The notes below the pieces were generated by a model, which did not search any database, had not been told where the DNA came from, and worked only from the letters and a program-made list of their open reading frames with translations. Shown in pieces: positions 18,513 through 27,192 of a stretch of 64,000 nt of DNA. This DNA comes from Bacteroidales bacterium. Its GTDB lineage: Bacteria > Bacteroidota > Bacteroidia > Bacteroidales > P3. Numbering within the stretch: the first letter of the stretch is position 1; each line of letters starts with the position of its first letter. The DNA is taken from assembly GCA_017616895.1 (NCBI GenBank), contig JAFZXE010000012.1:93582-157581 (forward strand). The letters run 5' to 3'. The translations under genes and the position numbers were made by a program.

Positions 18513-20534
18513 TTATGCGGAAATGTTTCTTTCGCGTTTTCCTTTTTTTCTGGTTGAAAGTTCTCGTATTTTTCTGTGGAATTCTTGACGAGATAATTCG
18601 TTATAGGGATTGTATATGATATTTTCATCAAAGGATTCTATGGTTGATTTATTGGCGGATTCTCCGATAACAATTGAGTAAAAAGAGGTGCCTTTGGTTT
18701 GTTCTTCTTTTATTGCATCCGATAGGTGCTGAGGAATATTTGCCATTACAAAATCCGAAATCATCAAGACATCTGCATTTTTATAGTTTTCCGTTTTAAG
18801 CTGGTTTAATGATTCTGAGAGAGCAGGCGCAGCATCTGTTCCCCCATTGAAGGATTTGTTTAGGAATTTCACAAGGGTGTCTAGTGTATTACTTTTGTTC
18901 AGTTTTGATAAGTCCAATGTTTCGATATCCGTTGAAAATGAAATCAAATAGCATTTCCTATGACTTTTTAATGCGCTTTTGGCTATGGCTAAAGTTGCTA
19001 CTTTTGCGGTTTGCTCAGGAGTTCCGTGCATGCTTCCGCTTGTATCTACGCATATTATTATTGGCCCTGTGATATCCTTTTCTTTTGATTCTTCAATTTC
19101 TTTTCGTCGAGTTTCACTATAAGTGTAATGCTCGTTGTCGGAATAGCTATATGACAATAATCTTTTCTCGGCAAATTTCAAATAGAACAGGTCTTCCAGT
19201 TCTGGATCATTCATAAGACCTGTTTCAGATGGCACTACACGGTTAATGTCATTTGAATATTCAAAACCGACAATATTTCCGTGCTGTGCGTTTTTTGGAT
19301 GATAGGTGCTGGATATGACGGTTTCTTCTATTAGTTTTTTTTCGACTTCTTTGGATGTTACAGATTGTCTTCCCAGTAATTCGGCGAATTCCTGCAAGGC
19401 ATGATCCTTGTTTAAAAGCATTGAATACTTCGCGAGCACGTCAAAGCCTAAGTTCCGGAATGGAGAAGACGATAAATCCCAAAGGTAACCGTGCCCCAAA
19501 TCGCAAACAAATGGACGTAAGAGTTGTTCAAGTTTTTGGAAGTTTTCAATTTTTTTGTACAACTCCTCAAGAAATTTTTTCCGAAGATTATCTATCGATT
19601 TCTGCTCAAATTCAGATCTCCTTGTGTGATACGATTCCTTAAGTGATTTAATTAGTGCATAAAAGTATGAGTTCTGATATGTTTTTTTCTTTTTTTCCTT
19701 TTCTTCGGCAGATTCAATTTTATCTAAGTCGCCATTAAGCGACTTTAGATATTTTGTCATGGAGAAGAATCTTTCAACAGTATTTAAATCGTTATATTCT
19801 TTTTCAAATAGACTGACATTTTTAAAGAACTCTGAGGGAGATAGGGATTCTAATTTGTCAAGAAATATTTTTTCGGAAGCAAATTGTTTAGAACACTCAA
19901 ATTCAACTCCTTCTTTAGTCTCTTCTGACCATTTCAGTATTTCGGATTGGACATCTTCAGATAGTTCTTCGTGAGAAAACAGGTATTGGTTGTAGCGCTT
20001 GTCAAATTGTTCTGCTGTGTCTTTAACTATATCGCTTCCGGTGGGGTATTTCGATTTATTTGCATCTGGGATATTGTCATCGAATGAATCTTCTAATGCA
20101 TCAACTATTCTTTTTTTTGTTTCTTCACTTCCAAAAGTTTGCGTTAAACTTTTTTCAAAACGTCTTTTGCTCGTGTTTTTTGAATAGGTGCTGGTCAGCT
20201 GATTTAGTCTTTTTTCAAGTGTGGGTAGTACTTTTGTGAACTTTTGTTTCCAAATGGAATAGTCCGTCGTTATGTCGAAATTTTCAGTGCCTTTACGATG
20301 TGCGAATCTGTTGCGGAGTTCATGTATGGTATCGTATGCTTTGTGTGGGATCCCGCGTGAATCATTTTTGTTGATTTCTTTTAGGGAGTTACCAAGTTCA
20401 ATTGTTTTATTCTTAATACTGTCGAAAGTGGTTTCCGATTTTTCCCCACCATCAAAATTTTCAATAAGTTTTTTCAGCCTATCGACAATCTCTAACGACT
20501 GTGTTGCCAATTTTCGACTAGATGTGTGTTTCAT
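18513..20534 (-). CDS. VWA-domain protein with N-terminal HEPN-like domain (ViaA-like partner of MoxR ATPase)
   Basis: 673 residues from the ATG at 20532-20534; a start 10 codons earlier is possible. The C-terminal part (about 485-655) is a von Willebrand A domain with a complete MIDAS: DTSGSMHG, the Thr in FNGGTDAAPAL and the Asp in MISDFV. This matches ViaA/CoxE-type VWA proteins, which bind a MoxR ATPase. The first 115 residues are helical and contain LRNRFAH (R74-x4-H79) followed by DYSIWKQKFTKVLPTLEKRL, the layout of HepT-type HEPN RNases. The middle 350 residues are charged helical, probably coiled coil. It overlaps the MoxR gene end by 17 bases. AT-rich, with TTT/AAA codons unlike its neighbours. 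Known for the family: ATPase-VWA pairs remodel target complexes. Inferred: the HEPN part is an effector. Confidence 0.8.
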   Translation of the reverse strand: MKHTSSRKLATQSLEIVDRLKKLIENFDGGEKSETTFDSIKNKTIELGNSLKEINKNDSRGIPHKAYDTIHELRNRFAHRKGTENFDITTDYSIWKQKFTKVLPTLEKRLNQLTSTYSKNTSKRRFEKSLTQTFGSEETKKRIVDALEDSFDDNIPDANKSKYPTGSDIVKDTAEQFDKRYNQYLFSHEELSEDVQSEILKWSEETKEGVEFECSKQFASEKIFLDKLESLSPSEFFKNVSLFEKEYNDLNTVERFFSMTKYLKSLNGDLDKIESAEEKEKKKKTYQNSYFYALIKSLKESYHTRRSEFEQKSIDNLRKKFLEELYKKIENFQKLEQLLRPFVCDLGHGYLWDLSSSPFRNLGFDVLAKYSMLLNKDHALQEFAELLGRQSVTSKEVEKKLIEETVISSTYHPKNAQHGNIVGFEYSNDINRVVPSETGLMNDPELEDLFYLKFAEKRLLSYSYSDNEHYTYSETRRKEIEESKEKDITGPIIICVDTSGSMHGTPEQTAKVATLAIAKSALKSHRKCYLISFSTDIETLDLSKLNKSNTLDTLVKFLNKSFNGGTDAAPALSESLNQLKTENYKNADVLMISDFVMANIPQHLSDAIKEEQTKGTSFYSIVIGESANKSTIESFDENIIYNPYNELSRQEFHRKIRELSTRKKGKRERNISA

Positions 20535-22503
20535 AGCGAGCTTTTTCTTTGTCAAGTTTTTCAATGAGGTCCTCTATGTTGGCTTTGGCAGTTCTTAGTT
20601 CGTTCTCTATTATGGGTAGATATTGTTCTGTGTTTGCAAAGATATTGTTCCCAAACTTCCGCTCGGAGTCTTTTAGGTGTTTTGATATTGTGTCTTTTCC
20701 GTTGTTCAGTTTTTTCTGTAAAGGCGTGTATTTCTTTTTGTTGAAATGGTCAATAAACACTTGTAACTGTTCGGGAGTAAAGCCATCTTTGAATTCATAT
20801 TCTATTGATGCTGATTTTTTCTTCGTTTTATATGTGGTGTGTTTTTCATTAAAATTATTTTCATCGTCCCATTGTCCATACAAATTGCTTCTCAATATTC
20901 TGCCATCATCCGATTGGTAATACTCGCGTGAATTCCAAGTTGTCGGATCTTTTGAGATGTATAATTTTTCGTTGTTGTCAGTCTCGATTTGATAAAATAT
21001 TTTATTTTCTATCGTCTTTGTAATTGGAGTTCCTCCTTTGGATATTTTATTGAAGAAATTCTGATCAACATCTTTTTTGAATGTGTCCACCCCACTTTCA
21101 TAAGTTGAATAATCATCACTGTATTTTAGTCCGTGTTTTTCGATAGCTTCGCAGACAATTTGTTTCGCATCCTTTTCTTGCTGTTCGGTTCTCCATATAC
21201 AATCTGCAATTAAAGTCGCATCCATTATGTTAGTTTCGATGCGATTGTTGCAATATGCTGAAACTCGCATCAAGTTGACTATTTTTTTCCATCTACGGTC
21301 TGAGACCAAGAACTTCTCATTATCGTCTTGTATCTCGGAATTTCTTAATGTGATTTGCTTCCTAACGAAGTCTATTATATCGTAGCACTCGTCGCTTATC
21401 TCCACCGATTCGGAGTCTTTCTGAATCTCGTCTATGAGCTCTTTGGTTAGTTTTTGTGTAATATTTGTCGTGACCTTTTTTTCGGCAGCAATCATTTTTC
21501 TGAAATTCTCTTGATCGGAGATAGGCTTTTCTAAAAGCCGTATCAAGAATCTGTCATAGATTGCATCAAGACCTAATCCTTTTTCAGGCAATTCGTTAGA
21601 TGCAGACATGAATCCAATGAGCGGTACGGATTCTATTTTGGTGCCGTTCCTGTATATTCTCTCGTTCAGGATGGTGAGTAATGCGTTTTGTATGGCGGGA
21701 TTGGCCTTCCATATCTCGTCTAAAAAGGCAAATTGAGCTTTGGGAAGAAATCCGTCTGTTTTTCTCACATATTTGTCGTTTTTTAGTTCGTTTATTGATA
21801 TCGGACCAAAAATCTCGTCTGGTTGGGAAAATTGATTCATCAGATAATCAAAGAACTTGACAACACCGCTCTCTTCGGTAGGCTCCTCAAATGCTTCTGA
21901 TACTCTGCGGGCAACAAGGCTTTTTGCGGTTCCAGGCTCCCCAAGCATGAAAGTACTTTCGCCAGCAAGTGTCGCAAGTAGAGTGAGTCTTATTGCTCGT
22001 TCCTTTTCATATAATCCATTGTTCAGTTCTTCAAGAAGATTCTTTAAGAGTATGTTGAGTTTTGATTGGGTAGATTGTGTGACTGTTTGTGTTGAAACCG
22101 TGGTGTCGGACTCTTGGAAGGTTGAGTTCTCATTTGTATTTAGTTCGTCTGATACTGAAAGGCCGTTGTTGCTGTGGCCAGTTTCCGTTTGTGTGGGCCC
22201 GTTTTCTGTTTCGTTGGTTGGATTATCTACAGATGATTGGATTTCTGAAATGACATCTCCATATTCATCGTCTTTTTTTACGGAAAGTGTTTGTATCTTT
22301 TCGTTGATGAGGTTTAGCCAGTTGTAGTTGCCTTTTTCGTCTTTGTATTCTGGATATGTTTCTTTTATAGAGTTCTTGAGTTTGGGTTTTAGGTTGTGTA
22401 GTATTATACCCAATCTGTTCTCCCCTTTATCTCTCAACGATTTAATGAGGATGACCTGAAATTCGTTTAATGCATCGGCATTTTCGGATTGATCGTTTTT
22501 CAT
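20518..22503 (-). CDS. MoxR family AAA+ ATPase (RavA-like)
   Basis: 661 residues from the ATG at 22501-22503; an upstream TTG would add 15 residues. The AAA+ core has Walker A GEPGTAKS (about residue 188), Walker B AFLDEIWKANPAIQNALLT (about 260), sensor 1 SASNELPEKG and the Arg-containing DRFLIRL, all close to RavA of E. coli. The RavA beta-barrel LARA insertion is not evident; the C-terminus is charged and helical. The first 75 residues (ILIKSLRDKGENRLGIIL to NYNWLNLINEKI) look like a small winged-helix or LOTUS-like domain, joined by an 80-residue Ser/Thr/Asn-rich linker. Cotranscribed with the VWA gene. AT-rich, suggesting transfer. Confidence 0.85.
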   Translation of the reverse strand: MKNDQSENADALNEFQVILIKSLRDKGENRLGIILHNLKPKLKNSIKETYPEYKDEKGNYNWLNLINEKIQTLSVKKDDEYGDVISEIQSSVDNPTNETENGPTQTETGHSNNGLSVSDELNTNENSTFQESDTTVSTQTVTQSTQSKLNILLKNLLEELNNGLYEKERAIRLTLLATLAGESTFMLGEPGTAKSLVARRVSEAFEEPTEESGVVKFFDYLMNQFSQPDEIFGPISINELKNDKYVRKTDGFLPKAQFAFLDEIWKANPAIQNALLTILNERIYRNGTKIESVPLIGFMSASNELPEKGLGLDAIYDRFLIRLLEKPISDQENFRKMIAAEKKVTTNITQKLTKELIDEIQKDSESVEISDECYDIIDFVRKQITLRNSEIQDDNEKFLVSDRRWKKIVNLMRVSAYCNNRIETNIMDATLIADCIWRTEQQEKDAKQIVCEAIEKHGLKYSDDYSTYESGVDTFKKDVDQNFFNKISKGGTPITKTIENKIFYQIETDNNEKLYISKDPTTWNSREYYQSDDGRILRSNLYGQWDDENNFNEKHTTYKTKKKSASIEYEFKDGFTPEQLQVFIDHFNKKKYTPLQKKLNNGKDTISKHLKDSERKFGNNIFANTEQYLPIIENELRTAKANIEDLIEKLDKEKARYETHI

Positions 22504-22549
22504 TTTTTTTGTTTTTTTATGGTTGTTTTTTATTTCTATTGGGTACAAT

Positions 22550-22586
22550 AATGGGGGTACACTCTGATATGGAATATACCCCCATT
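22550..22586. terminator. Strong inverted repeat between dnaK and the MoxR gene
   Basis: AATGGGGGTA (22550-22559) pairs perfectly with TACCCCCATT (22577-22586), loop 17 nt. It lies just after dnaK (minus strand) and 47 bases before the MoxR start. The T-tract (GTTTTTTTTG) follows the stem on the plus strand, the wrong side for dnaK, so its role is uncertain. Confidence 0.5.
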
Positions 22587-22621
22587 TGCTGTTTTTTTTG
22601 TGTTAGGCTTTTAGAAAATCG

Positions 22622-24580
22622 CTATTTCACCTCTTCGTAGTCAACGTCGGTCACGTTGTCACCTCCGTTGCCGTTTTGGTGGTTGTTGCAGTCGCCTCCG
22701 CAGTTGCCGTTGTTGCAGCCTGCTCCGCCCATGTTGTTGGGGTCGAAGCCTGCTCCGGGATTGGCTCCGCCGGCTTGCTGCTGTGCCTGGTACATCTCCT
22801 GGCTTGCAGCTTGCCATGCGGCGTTGATTTTCTCCATTGCGGCGTCAATCTGCTGTACGTTGCGTGCGCTGTGGGCGGCCTTCAACTCGTTGAGTGCGTT
22901 CTCAATGGCATTCTTCTTGTCGCTCGGCAGCTTGTCGCCGTAGTCTTTCAGATTCTTCTCGCTCTGGAATATCATGCTGTCGGCAGCGTTGATTTTCTCC
23001 ACCTCTTCCTTAGCACGCTTGTCGTCTGCGGCGTGGGCTTCGGCTTCTGCTTTCATTCTCTTTATCTCGTCATCCGAAAGTCCCGAAGAAGCTTCGATGC
23101 GGATGTTCTGGCTCTTGCCGGTCGCTTTGTCGAGAGCGCTGACGTTCAGTATGCCGTTGGCATCGATGTCGAAGGTGACTTCAATCTGAGGCACTCCGCG
23201 TGGTGCTGGCGGTATGCCTGCCAAGTGGAAGCGGCCTATCGTCTTGTTGTCGTTGGCCATGGGGCGCTCGCCCTGCAGCACATGTATTTCTACTTCGGGC
23301 TGGTTGTCAGCTGCGGTTGAGAATACCTGCGATTTCTTGGTCGGGATGGTGGTGTTGGCGTCGATGAGTTTGGTCATCACACCGCCGAGAGTCTCGATAC
23401 CCAGCGACAATGGCGTCACATCAAGCAGCAGCACGTCCTTCACCTCGCCGGTAAGCACACCGCCCTGAATTGCGGCTCCGATAGCGACCACCTCGTCGGG
23501 GTTCACGCCCTTGCTCGGGGTCTTGCCGAAGAATTTCTCCACAATCTGCTGTATGGCGGGGATACGTGTTGAGCCGCCCACGAGGATGACCTCGCTGATG
23601 TCGTTGTTCGAAAGACCTGCGTCCTTCATGGCCTGACGGCAGGGTTCAAGCGTCGCCTGGATAAGATCGTCGCACAGCTGTTCAAATTTAGAGCGGGTCA
23701 GTTTCTTCACTAGGTGCTGTGGCACGCCGTCGGCAACGGTGATGTAAGGCAGGTTAATTTCAGTTTCCTGGCTCGATGACAGCTCGCATTTGGCCTTCTC
23801 GGCAGCCTCTTTCAGGCGTTGCATTGCCATCGGGTCTTTGCGCAGGTCGATGCCCTTCTCGCTCTTGAATTCGTCGGCAAGCCAGTTGATGACCTTCAGG
23901 TCGAAGTCGTCACCGCCGAGGTGAGTGTTACCGTTGGTGCTCTTCACCTCAAACACTCCGTCGCCCAAGCTGAGGATGGAGATATCGAATGTGCCGCCAC
24001 CGAGGTCGAACACGGCGACGTTCATGTCGTTATTCTTCTTGTCCAAGCCGTAGGCGAGGGCGGCAGCGGTAGGCTCGTTCACAATACGGCGCACCTTCAA
24101 GCCTGCGATTTCGCCGGCCTCCTTGGTGGCCTGACGTTGGCTGTCGTTGAAGTAGGCTGGCACCGTGATGACCGCCTCGGTCACCTCTGTTCCCAAAAAG
24201 TCTTCTGCCGTCTTCTTCATCTTCTGAAGCACTATGGCCGAGATTTCCTGCGGGGTGTAAAGCCTGCCGTTAATATCTACACGCGGAGTGTTATTGTCGC
24301 CGCGTACCACTTTGTAAGGCACCGACTCAACCTCTTTCTGCACCCTGTCAAACGTCTCGCCCATGAAACGCTTGATTGAATAGACGGTGTTGTGAGGGTT
24401 GGTGATAGCCTGACGTTTTGCGGGGTCGCCCACTTTACGGTCGCCCCCTTCTACAAAACCAACCACCGAGGGTGTCGTGCGGTTGCCTTCGCTGTTGGCG
24501 ATGACCACGGGCTCGTTGCCCTCCATGACTGCTACGCATGAGTTGGTTGTTCCTAAGTCGATTCCAATGATTTTACCCAT
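22622..24580 (-). CDS. dnaK: Molecular chaperone DnaK (Hsp70)
   Basis: 652 residues. The ATPase domain starts [21 protein letters not shown] and contains [15 protein letters not shown] and [14 protein letters not shown]. The linker region [19 protein letters not shown] precedes the substrate-binding domain, and the C-terminus ends VDYEEVK. Folds and refolds proteins with DnaJ and GrpE, neither of which is next to it here. The start is the ATG at 24578-24580; the frame is open further upstream but the family N-terminus begins here. The disordered C-terminal tail holds three cysteines and a histidine ([19 protein letters not shown]), unusual for DnaK. A sigma-54-type promoter lies 60-80 bases upstream, and no TAnnTTTG box was found. 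Confidence 0.98.
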   Translation of the reverse strand: MGKIIGIDLGTTNSCVAVMEGNEPVVIANSEGNRTTPSVVGFVEGGDRKVGDPAKRQAITNPHNTVYSIKRFMGETFDRVQKEVESVPYKVVRGDNNTPRVDINGRLYTPQEISAIVLQKMKKTAEDFLGTEVTEAVITVPAYFNDSQRQATKEAGEIAGLKVRRIVNEPTAAALAYGLDKKNNDMNVAVFDLGGGTFDISILSLGDGVFEVKSTNGNTHLGGDDFDLKVINWLADEFKSEKGIDLRKDPMAMQRLKEAAEKAKCELSSSQETEINLPYITVADGVPQHLVKKLTRSKFEQLCDDLIQATLEPCRQAMKDAGLSNNDISEVILVGGSTRIPAIQQIVEKFFGKTPSKGVNPDEVVAIGAAIQGGVLTGEVKDVLLLDVTPLSLGIETLGGVMTKLIDANTTIPTKKSQVFSTAADNQPEVEIHVLQGERPMANDNKTIGRFHLAGIPPAPRGVPQIEVTFDIDANGILNVSALDKATGKSQNIRIEASSGLSDDEIKRMKAEAEAHAADDKRAKEEVEKINAADSMIFQSEKNLKDYGDKLPSDKKNAIENALNELKAAHSARNVQQIDAAMEKINAAWQAASQEMYQAQQQAGGANPGAGFDPNNMGGAGCNNGNCGGDCNNHQNGNGGDNVTDVDYEEVK

Positions 24581-24640
24581 AACTTTTATTTTTTTTGATT
24601 TATAATTCTTGTTTGTGGTGCATACTAAGCACATCCCTTT

Positions 24641-24660
24641 GGAAGCAATTTCAGTGCCAA
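24641..24660 (-). promoter_or_regulatory. Sigma-54 (-24/-12) promoter of dnaK
   Basis: Minus strand TTGGCAC-TGAAA-TTGCT. GG and GC are separated by exactly 10 bases, as RpoN promoters require. The predicted start site is near 24633, giving a leader of about 53 bases. Confidence 0.6.
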
Positions 24661-24672
24661 ATAGATGACTAC

Positions 24673-24696
24673 TGTCAGATTGGTGACATTTTGTCA
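24673..24696 (-). promoter_or_regulatory. TGACA/TGTCA palindromes upstream of the sigma-54 promoter
   Basis: TGACA-TTT-TGTCA (24684-24696) plus another TGTCA at 24673-24677, which pairs with TGACA at 6-base spacing. They sit about 40-63 bases before the predicted dnaK start site and could bind an enhancer-binding protein. Confidence 0.4.
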
Positions 24697-24705
24697 TATA
24701 TGGTG

Positions 24706-24771
24706 GTGCCTATAAACTTTACACAGACTTAATTCAGAGTTTATACAGACTTTACTCAGAGGTTGAACAAA
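24706..24771 (+). repeat. 11-bp-period array, copy B
   Basis: Six 11-mers in a row: GTGCCTATAAA, CTTTACACAGA, CTTAATTCAGA, GTTTATACAGA, CTTTACTCAGA, GGTTGAACAAA. The array ends 81 bases before the start of the small plus-strand gene at 24853. Confidence 0.8.
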
Positions 24772-24852
24772 TAAGTGGTATCGCCATGTTGAAGCCATAC
24801 TAAAGTAGAGTGACATGAAATATTTCACCGTCGGCTACGTTATTAATAAATT

Positions 24853-25056
24853 ATGAGTGACATGGACAAAAACGAAGAACTTCGTCGGCTTAAACAACTG
24901 CTGGCTAACTATGAGGAACTGCTGACTGACTGTATGGACGACAGCAGCTATGTGGCTCGTGGTAACGGCTTCTGCGACAATAAATACAGCGACGACTTCA
25001 TCGAAGGGCGTATTGCTGATATAAAACAGCGCATCGCTGAACTTGAGAAAAAATAG
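24853..25056 (+). CDS. Small acidic coiled-coil protein
   Basis: 67 residues, cytoplasmic, no recognised family. Heptad-like leucines run through ELRRLKQLLANYEELLTDC and end with RIADIKQRIAELEKK; between them is GNGFCDNKYSDDFIEGR. The start ATG at 24853 gives MSDMDKNEELR. The gene is 42 bases before recR on the same strand and may share its transcript. An antisense frame of similar size has no support. Confidence 0.6.
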   Translation: MSDMDKNEELRRLKQLLANYEELLTDCMDDSSYVARGNGFCDNKYSDDFIEGRIADIKQRIAELEKK

Positions 25057-25098
25057 TGGTCGGAAAACAGGCATAACACATCAAATATCTCGCACCTA

Positions 25099-25716
25099 TT
25101 GGACCTTCCTTCAAATAAACTGCAACAGGCTGTCGATCAGCTGGCCTCGCTTCCAGGCGTTGGCAAGCGCAGTGCGCTGCGGTATGCTCTGCATCTAATG
25201 CGTCAGGACGAGGCTAGGTTTGCCGACTTCGTGTCTGCAGTATCGGCTTTGAAGACCGACGTGCACCTCTGCCGCCGTTGCCACTGTGTGAGCGACGAGG
25301 AATTGTGTCCCATTTGCAGGAGCCCCAAGCGTCAGCATGGTGTCATCTGTGTTGTGGAGAATATTCAGGATGTGCTCGCCATAGAGAACACTCAACAGTA
25401 TCGCGGTGTCTATCATGTGCTTGGCGGAGTTATATCGCCTATTGATGGCATCGGAATTCGCGACATCAACATCGCATCTTTGCTGAGTCGCATTCAGCAG
25501 GCCGACCCCGAGCCTGTGCAGGAGGTCATTCTTGCGCTGCCTACCACTATGGAGGGTGACACTACGGCGTTCTACATCAACAAACAGCTCGAGCCTTTAG
25601 GTGTGAAGGTGAGTGCCATAGCTCGTGGCATCTCGGTAGGCGACAGTCTTGAATATGCCGACGAGATAACCCTCGCCCGCTCCATTATGCATCGTGTACC
25701 CTTCAGCAGCCAGTAA
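25099..25716 (+). CDS. recR: Recombination protein RecR
   Basis: 205 residues, the family's size. It loads RecA at gaps with RecO and RecF. The N-terminal helix-hairpin-helix is LASLPGVGKRSALRYALHL. A four-cysteine zinc finger (CRRCHCVSDEELCPIC, residues about 57-72) follows, then the Toprim domain with CVVENIQDVLAIE and YRGVYHVLGG, and the Walker-like ALPTTMEGDTTAFYI. The start is a TTG giving MDLPSNKLQQAV, which fits the homologous N-terminus; no ATG is available upstream in frame. Confidence 0.97.
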   Translation: MDLPSNKLQQAVDQLASLPGVGKRSALRYALHLMRQDEARFADFVSAVSALKTDVHLCRRCHCVSDEELCPICRSPKRQHGVICVVENIQDVLAIENTQQYRGVYHVLGGVISPIDGIGIRDINIASLLSRIQQADPEPVQEVILALPTTMEGDTTAFYINKQLEPLGVKVSAIARGISVGDSLEYADEITLARSIMHRVPFSSQ

Positions 25717-25801
25717 ATCTACGCCTTGAACAATTATTCGTTATCCATCCATTACAATTCAATCTTCCTCCACCACTCTTAACTATTCACAATTAAAAAA
25801 T

Positions 25802-26959
25802 ATGCGTCGGTATTTTCTTTTTATTCTATGTTTCTGCCTTATGACGGTGGCTTGTGCGCAGAGGGCTGATGAGAACAAAAAAATTGAAGGCAAGAAAAAA
25901 AATGTTGAACAGAAATCGGACTTGCGTCGCGACATCGGAGAGATGCTGATTGTCGGTTTCCGTGGCTATAGTGTTGCGGATACCAGCCATATACGCCGTG
26001 ACATCGTTGACTATCACATTGGTGGTGTTATACTTTTTGAATACGATGCACCCAGCAGAAAACATGTCCGCAATATCTCGACCCCTAGACAGTTGGAATC
26101 GCTTTGCTATCAGTTGCAGTCGCTTATGGATGAAACTCTGCTCATTGGCATCGATCAGGAGGGTGGACGGGTGAACCGCCTGCGGGAGGATAGAGGATTC
26201 CCGAAGTTTATGTCAGCCAAGAAGTCTGCGGAATACGGCAACGACACTATACGGCACTATGCAGCCCTTACCGCCGCACAGTTGAAGAGGGTAGGGGTGA
26301 ACCTGAACTTTGCACCCTGCGTGGATGTCGATATCAACCCTGCCTGCCCGGTGATAGGCAAGTTGGATCGCAGTTTTTCCAAGTCGCCCAAGACAGTTGC
26401 CAATGCTGCCCGTATCTGGATCGACGAGCAGCGCAAGAAAGGGGTGGTCTCATGCCTGAAACACTTCCCGGGACACGGCAGCGCTAAAGGCGACACTCAC
26501 CTCGGTCTCGTAGATGTCACCGACACATGGAAGGCCTCCGAGCTGGAACCATACAAGACTCTGATTTCAGAAGGCGTGGTGGATATGGTGATGACGGCGC
26601 ACGTTATAAATCGCAAACTCGACAAGGAGTATCCTTCGTCGCTCTCATATAGCATCACCACAAAACTGCTGCGTGATTCGCTGGGTTACAATGGTGTGAT
26701 TATTACCGACGATATGGCTATGGGCGCTATAGTGAACGAATATGGCTTTGAAGAAGCCTTACGCCTCGCTATCGCCGCTGGTGCCGATTTGCTCTGCCTC
26801 TCTAACAACGGTAACGAGTACAACCCTGAGGTGGTGCCGCAAACTATCGCCATCGTCGAGAAGCTGGTGGCTGAAGGCAAGCTATCTGCCAAAGATATCC
26901 ACACTTCCGCCGAACGAATCAGGAAGCTAAAAGCGTCCGTCCTCGGACATGGAAATTAA
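25802..26959 (+). CDS. Glycoside hydrolase family 3 (NagZ-like beta-N-acetylhexosaminidase), exported
   Basis: 385 residues. The N-terminus MRRYFLFILCFCLMTVACAQ is a signal peptide, possibly lipoprotein type with Cys18. The TIM barrel carries LIGIDQEGGRVNRL, the KHFPGHGSAKGDTHLG motif with the His-Asp general acid pair, and the nucleophile Asp in IITDDMAMGAI (about residue 303). NagZ-type enzymes remove N-acetylglucosamine from muropeptides; here the export signal points to periplasmic or surface peptidoglycan or glycan turnover. The C-terminal GH3 sandwich domain is absent, as in NagZ. Confidence 0.93.
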   Translation: MRRYFLFILCFCLMTVACAQRADENKKIEGKKKNVEQKSDLRRDIGEMLIVGFRGYSVADTSHIRRDIVDYHIGGVILFEYDAPSRKHVRNISTPRQLESLCYQLQSLMDETLLIGIDQEGGRVNRLREDRGFPKFMSAKKSAEYGNDTIRHYAALTAAQLKRVGVNLNFAPCVDVDINPACPVIGKLDRSFSKSPKTVANAARIWIDEQRKKGVVSCLKHFPGHGSAKGDTHLGLVDVTDTWKASELEPYKTLISEGVVDMVMTAHVINRKLDKEYPSSLSYSITTKLLRDSLGYNGVIITDDMAMGAIVNEYGFEEALRLAIAAGADLLCLSNNGNEYNPEVVPQTIAIVEKLVAEGKLSAKDIHTSAERIRKLKASVLGHGN

Positions 26960-27018
26960 TAGTCATCAACCAGTATCCTTTTTAACTTTAAAACCTTTTA
27001 ATCGTTTCAACCGTTGCT

Positions 27019-27192
27019 ATGAAAAAACGCTGTGCCATATATGTAATGCTAGCCCTTGTATGCTTGTTGGCATCGGGTTGCAGCAAGAAAGGCAACGCCA
27101 TGCCAAAGCACCGTAAGCGTAAACACTGCGACTGCCCCTATTTCAGTCAAAATACCGACTACGAGGTTCAAGATGCCGTGATATGGCAGTAA
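27019..27192 (+). CDS. 57-residue basic Cys/His lipoprotein
   Basis: Small gene translated directly from the bases. The N-terminus MKKRCAIYVMLALVCLLASGC is a clear lipoprotein signal (Cys21 after LLASG). The mature part is very basic (KHRKRKH) then CDCPYFSQ and an acidic end, with NTDYEVQDAVIWQ at the C-terminus. No known family. Its last 10 bases overlap the start of the SprT-like gene, which suggests coupled translation. Short basic lipoproteins of this form are common in Bacteroidales near envelope genes. Confidence 0.7.
   Translation: MKKRCAIYVMLALVCLLASGCSKKGNAMPKHRKRKHCDCPYFSQNTDYEVQDAVIWQ

Noticed and set aside
18353-22600. Prophage, integrative element or transposon carrying the MoxR/VWA genes
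   Set aside because: No integrase, transposase, att-like direct repeats or tRNA were found at the borders; base composition alone supports transfer but not the vehicle.
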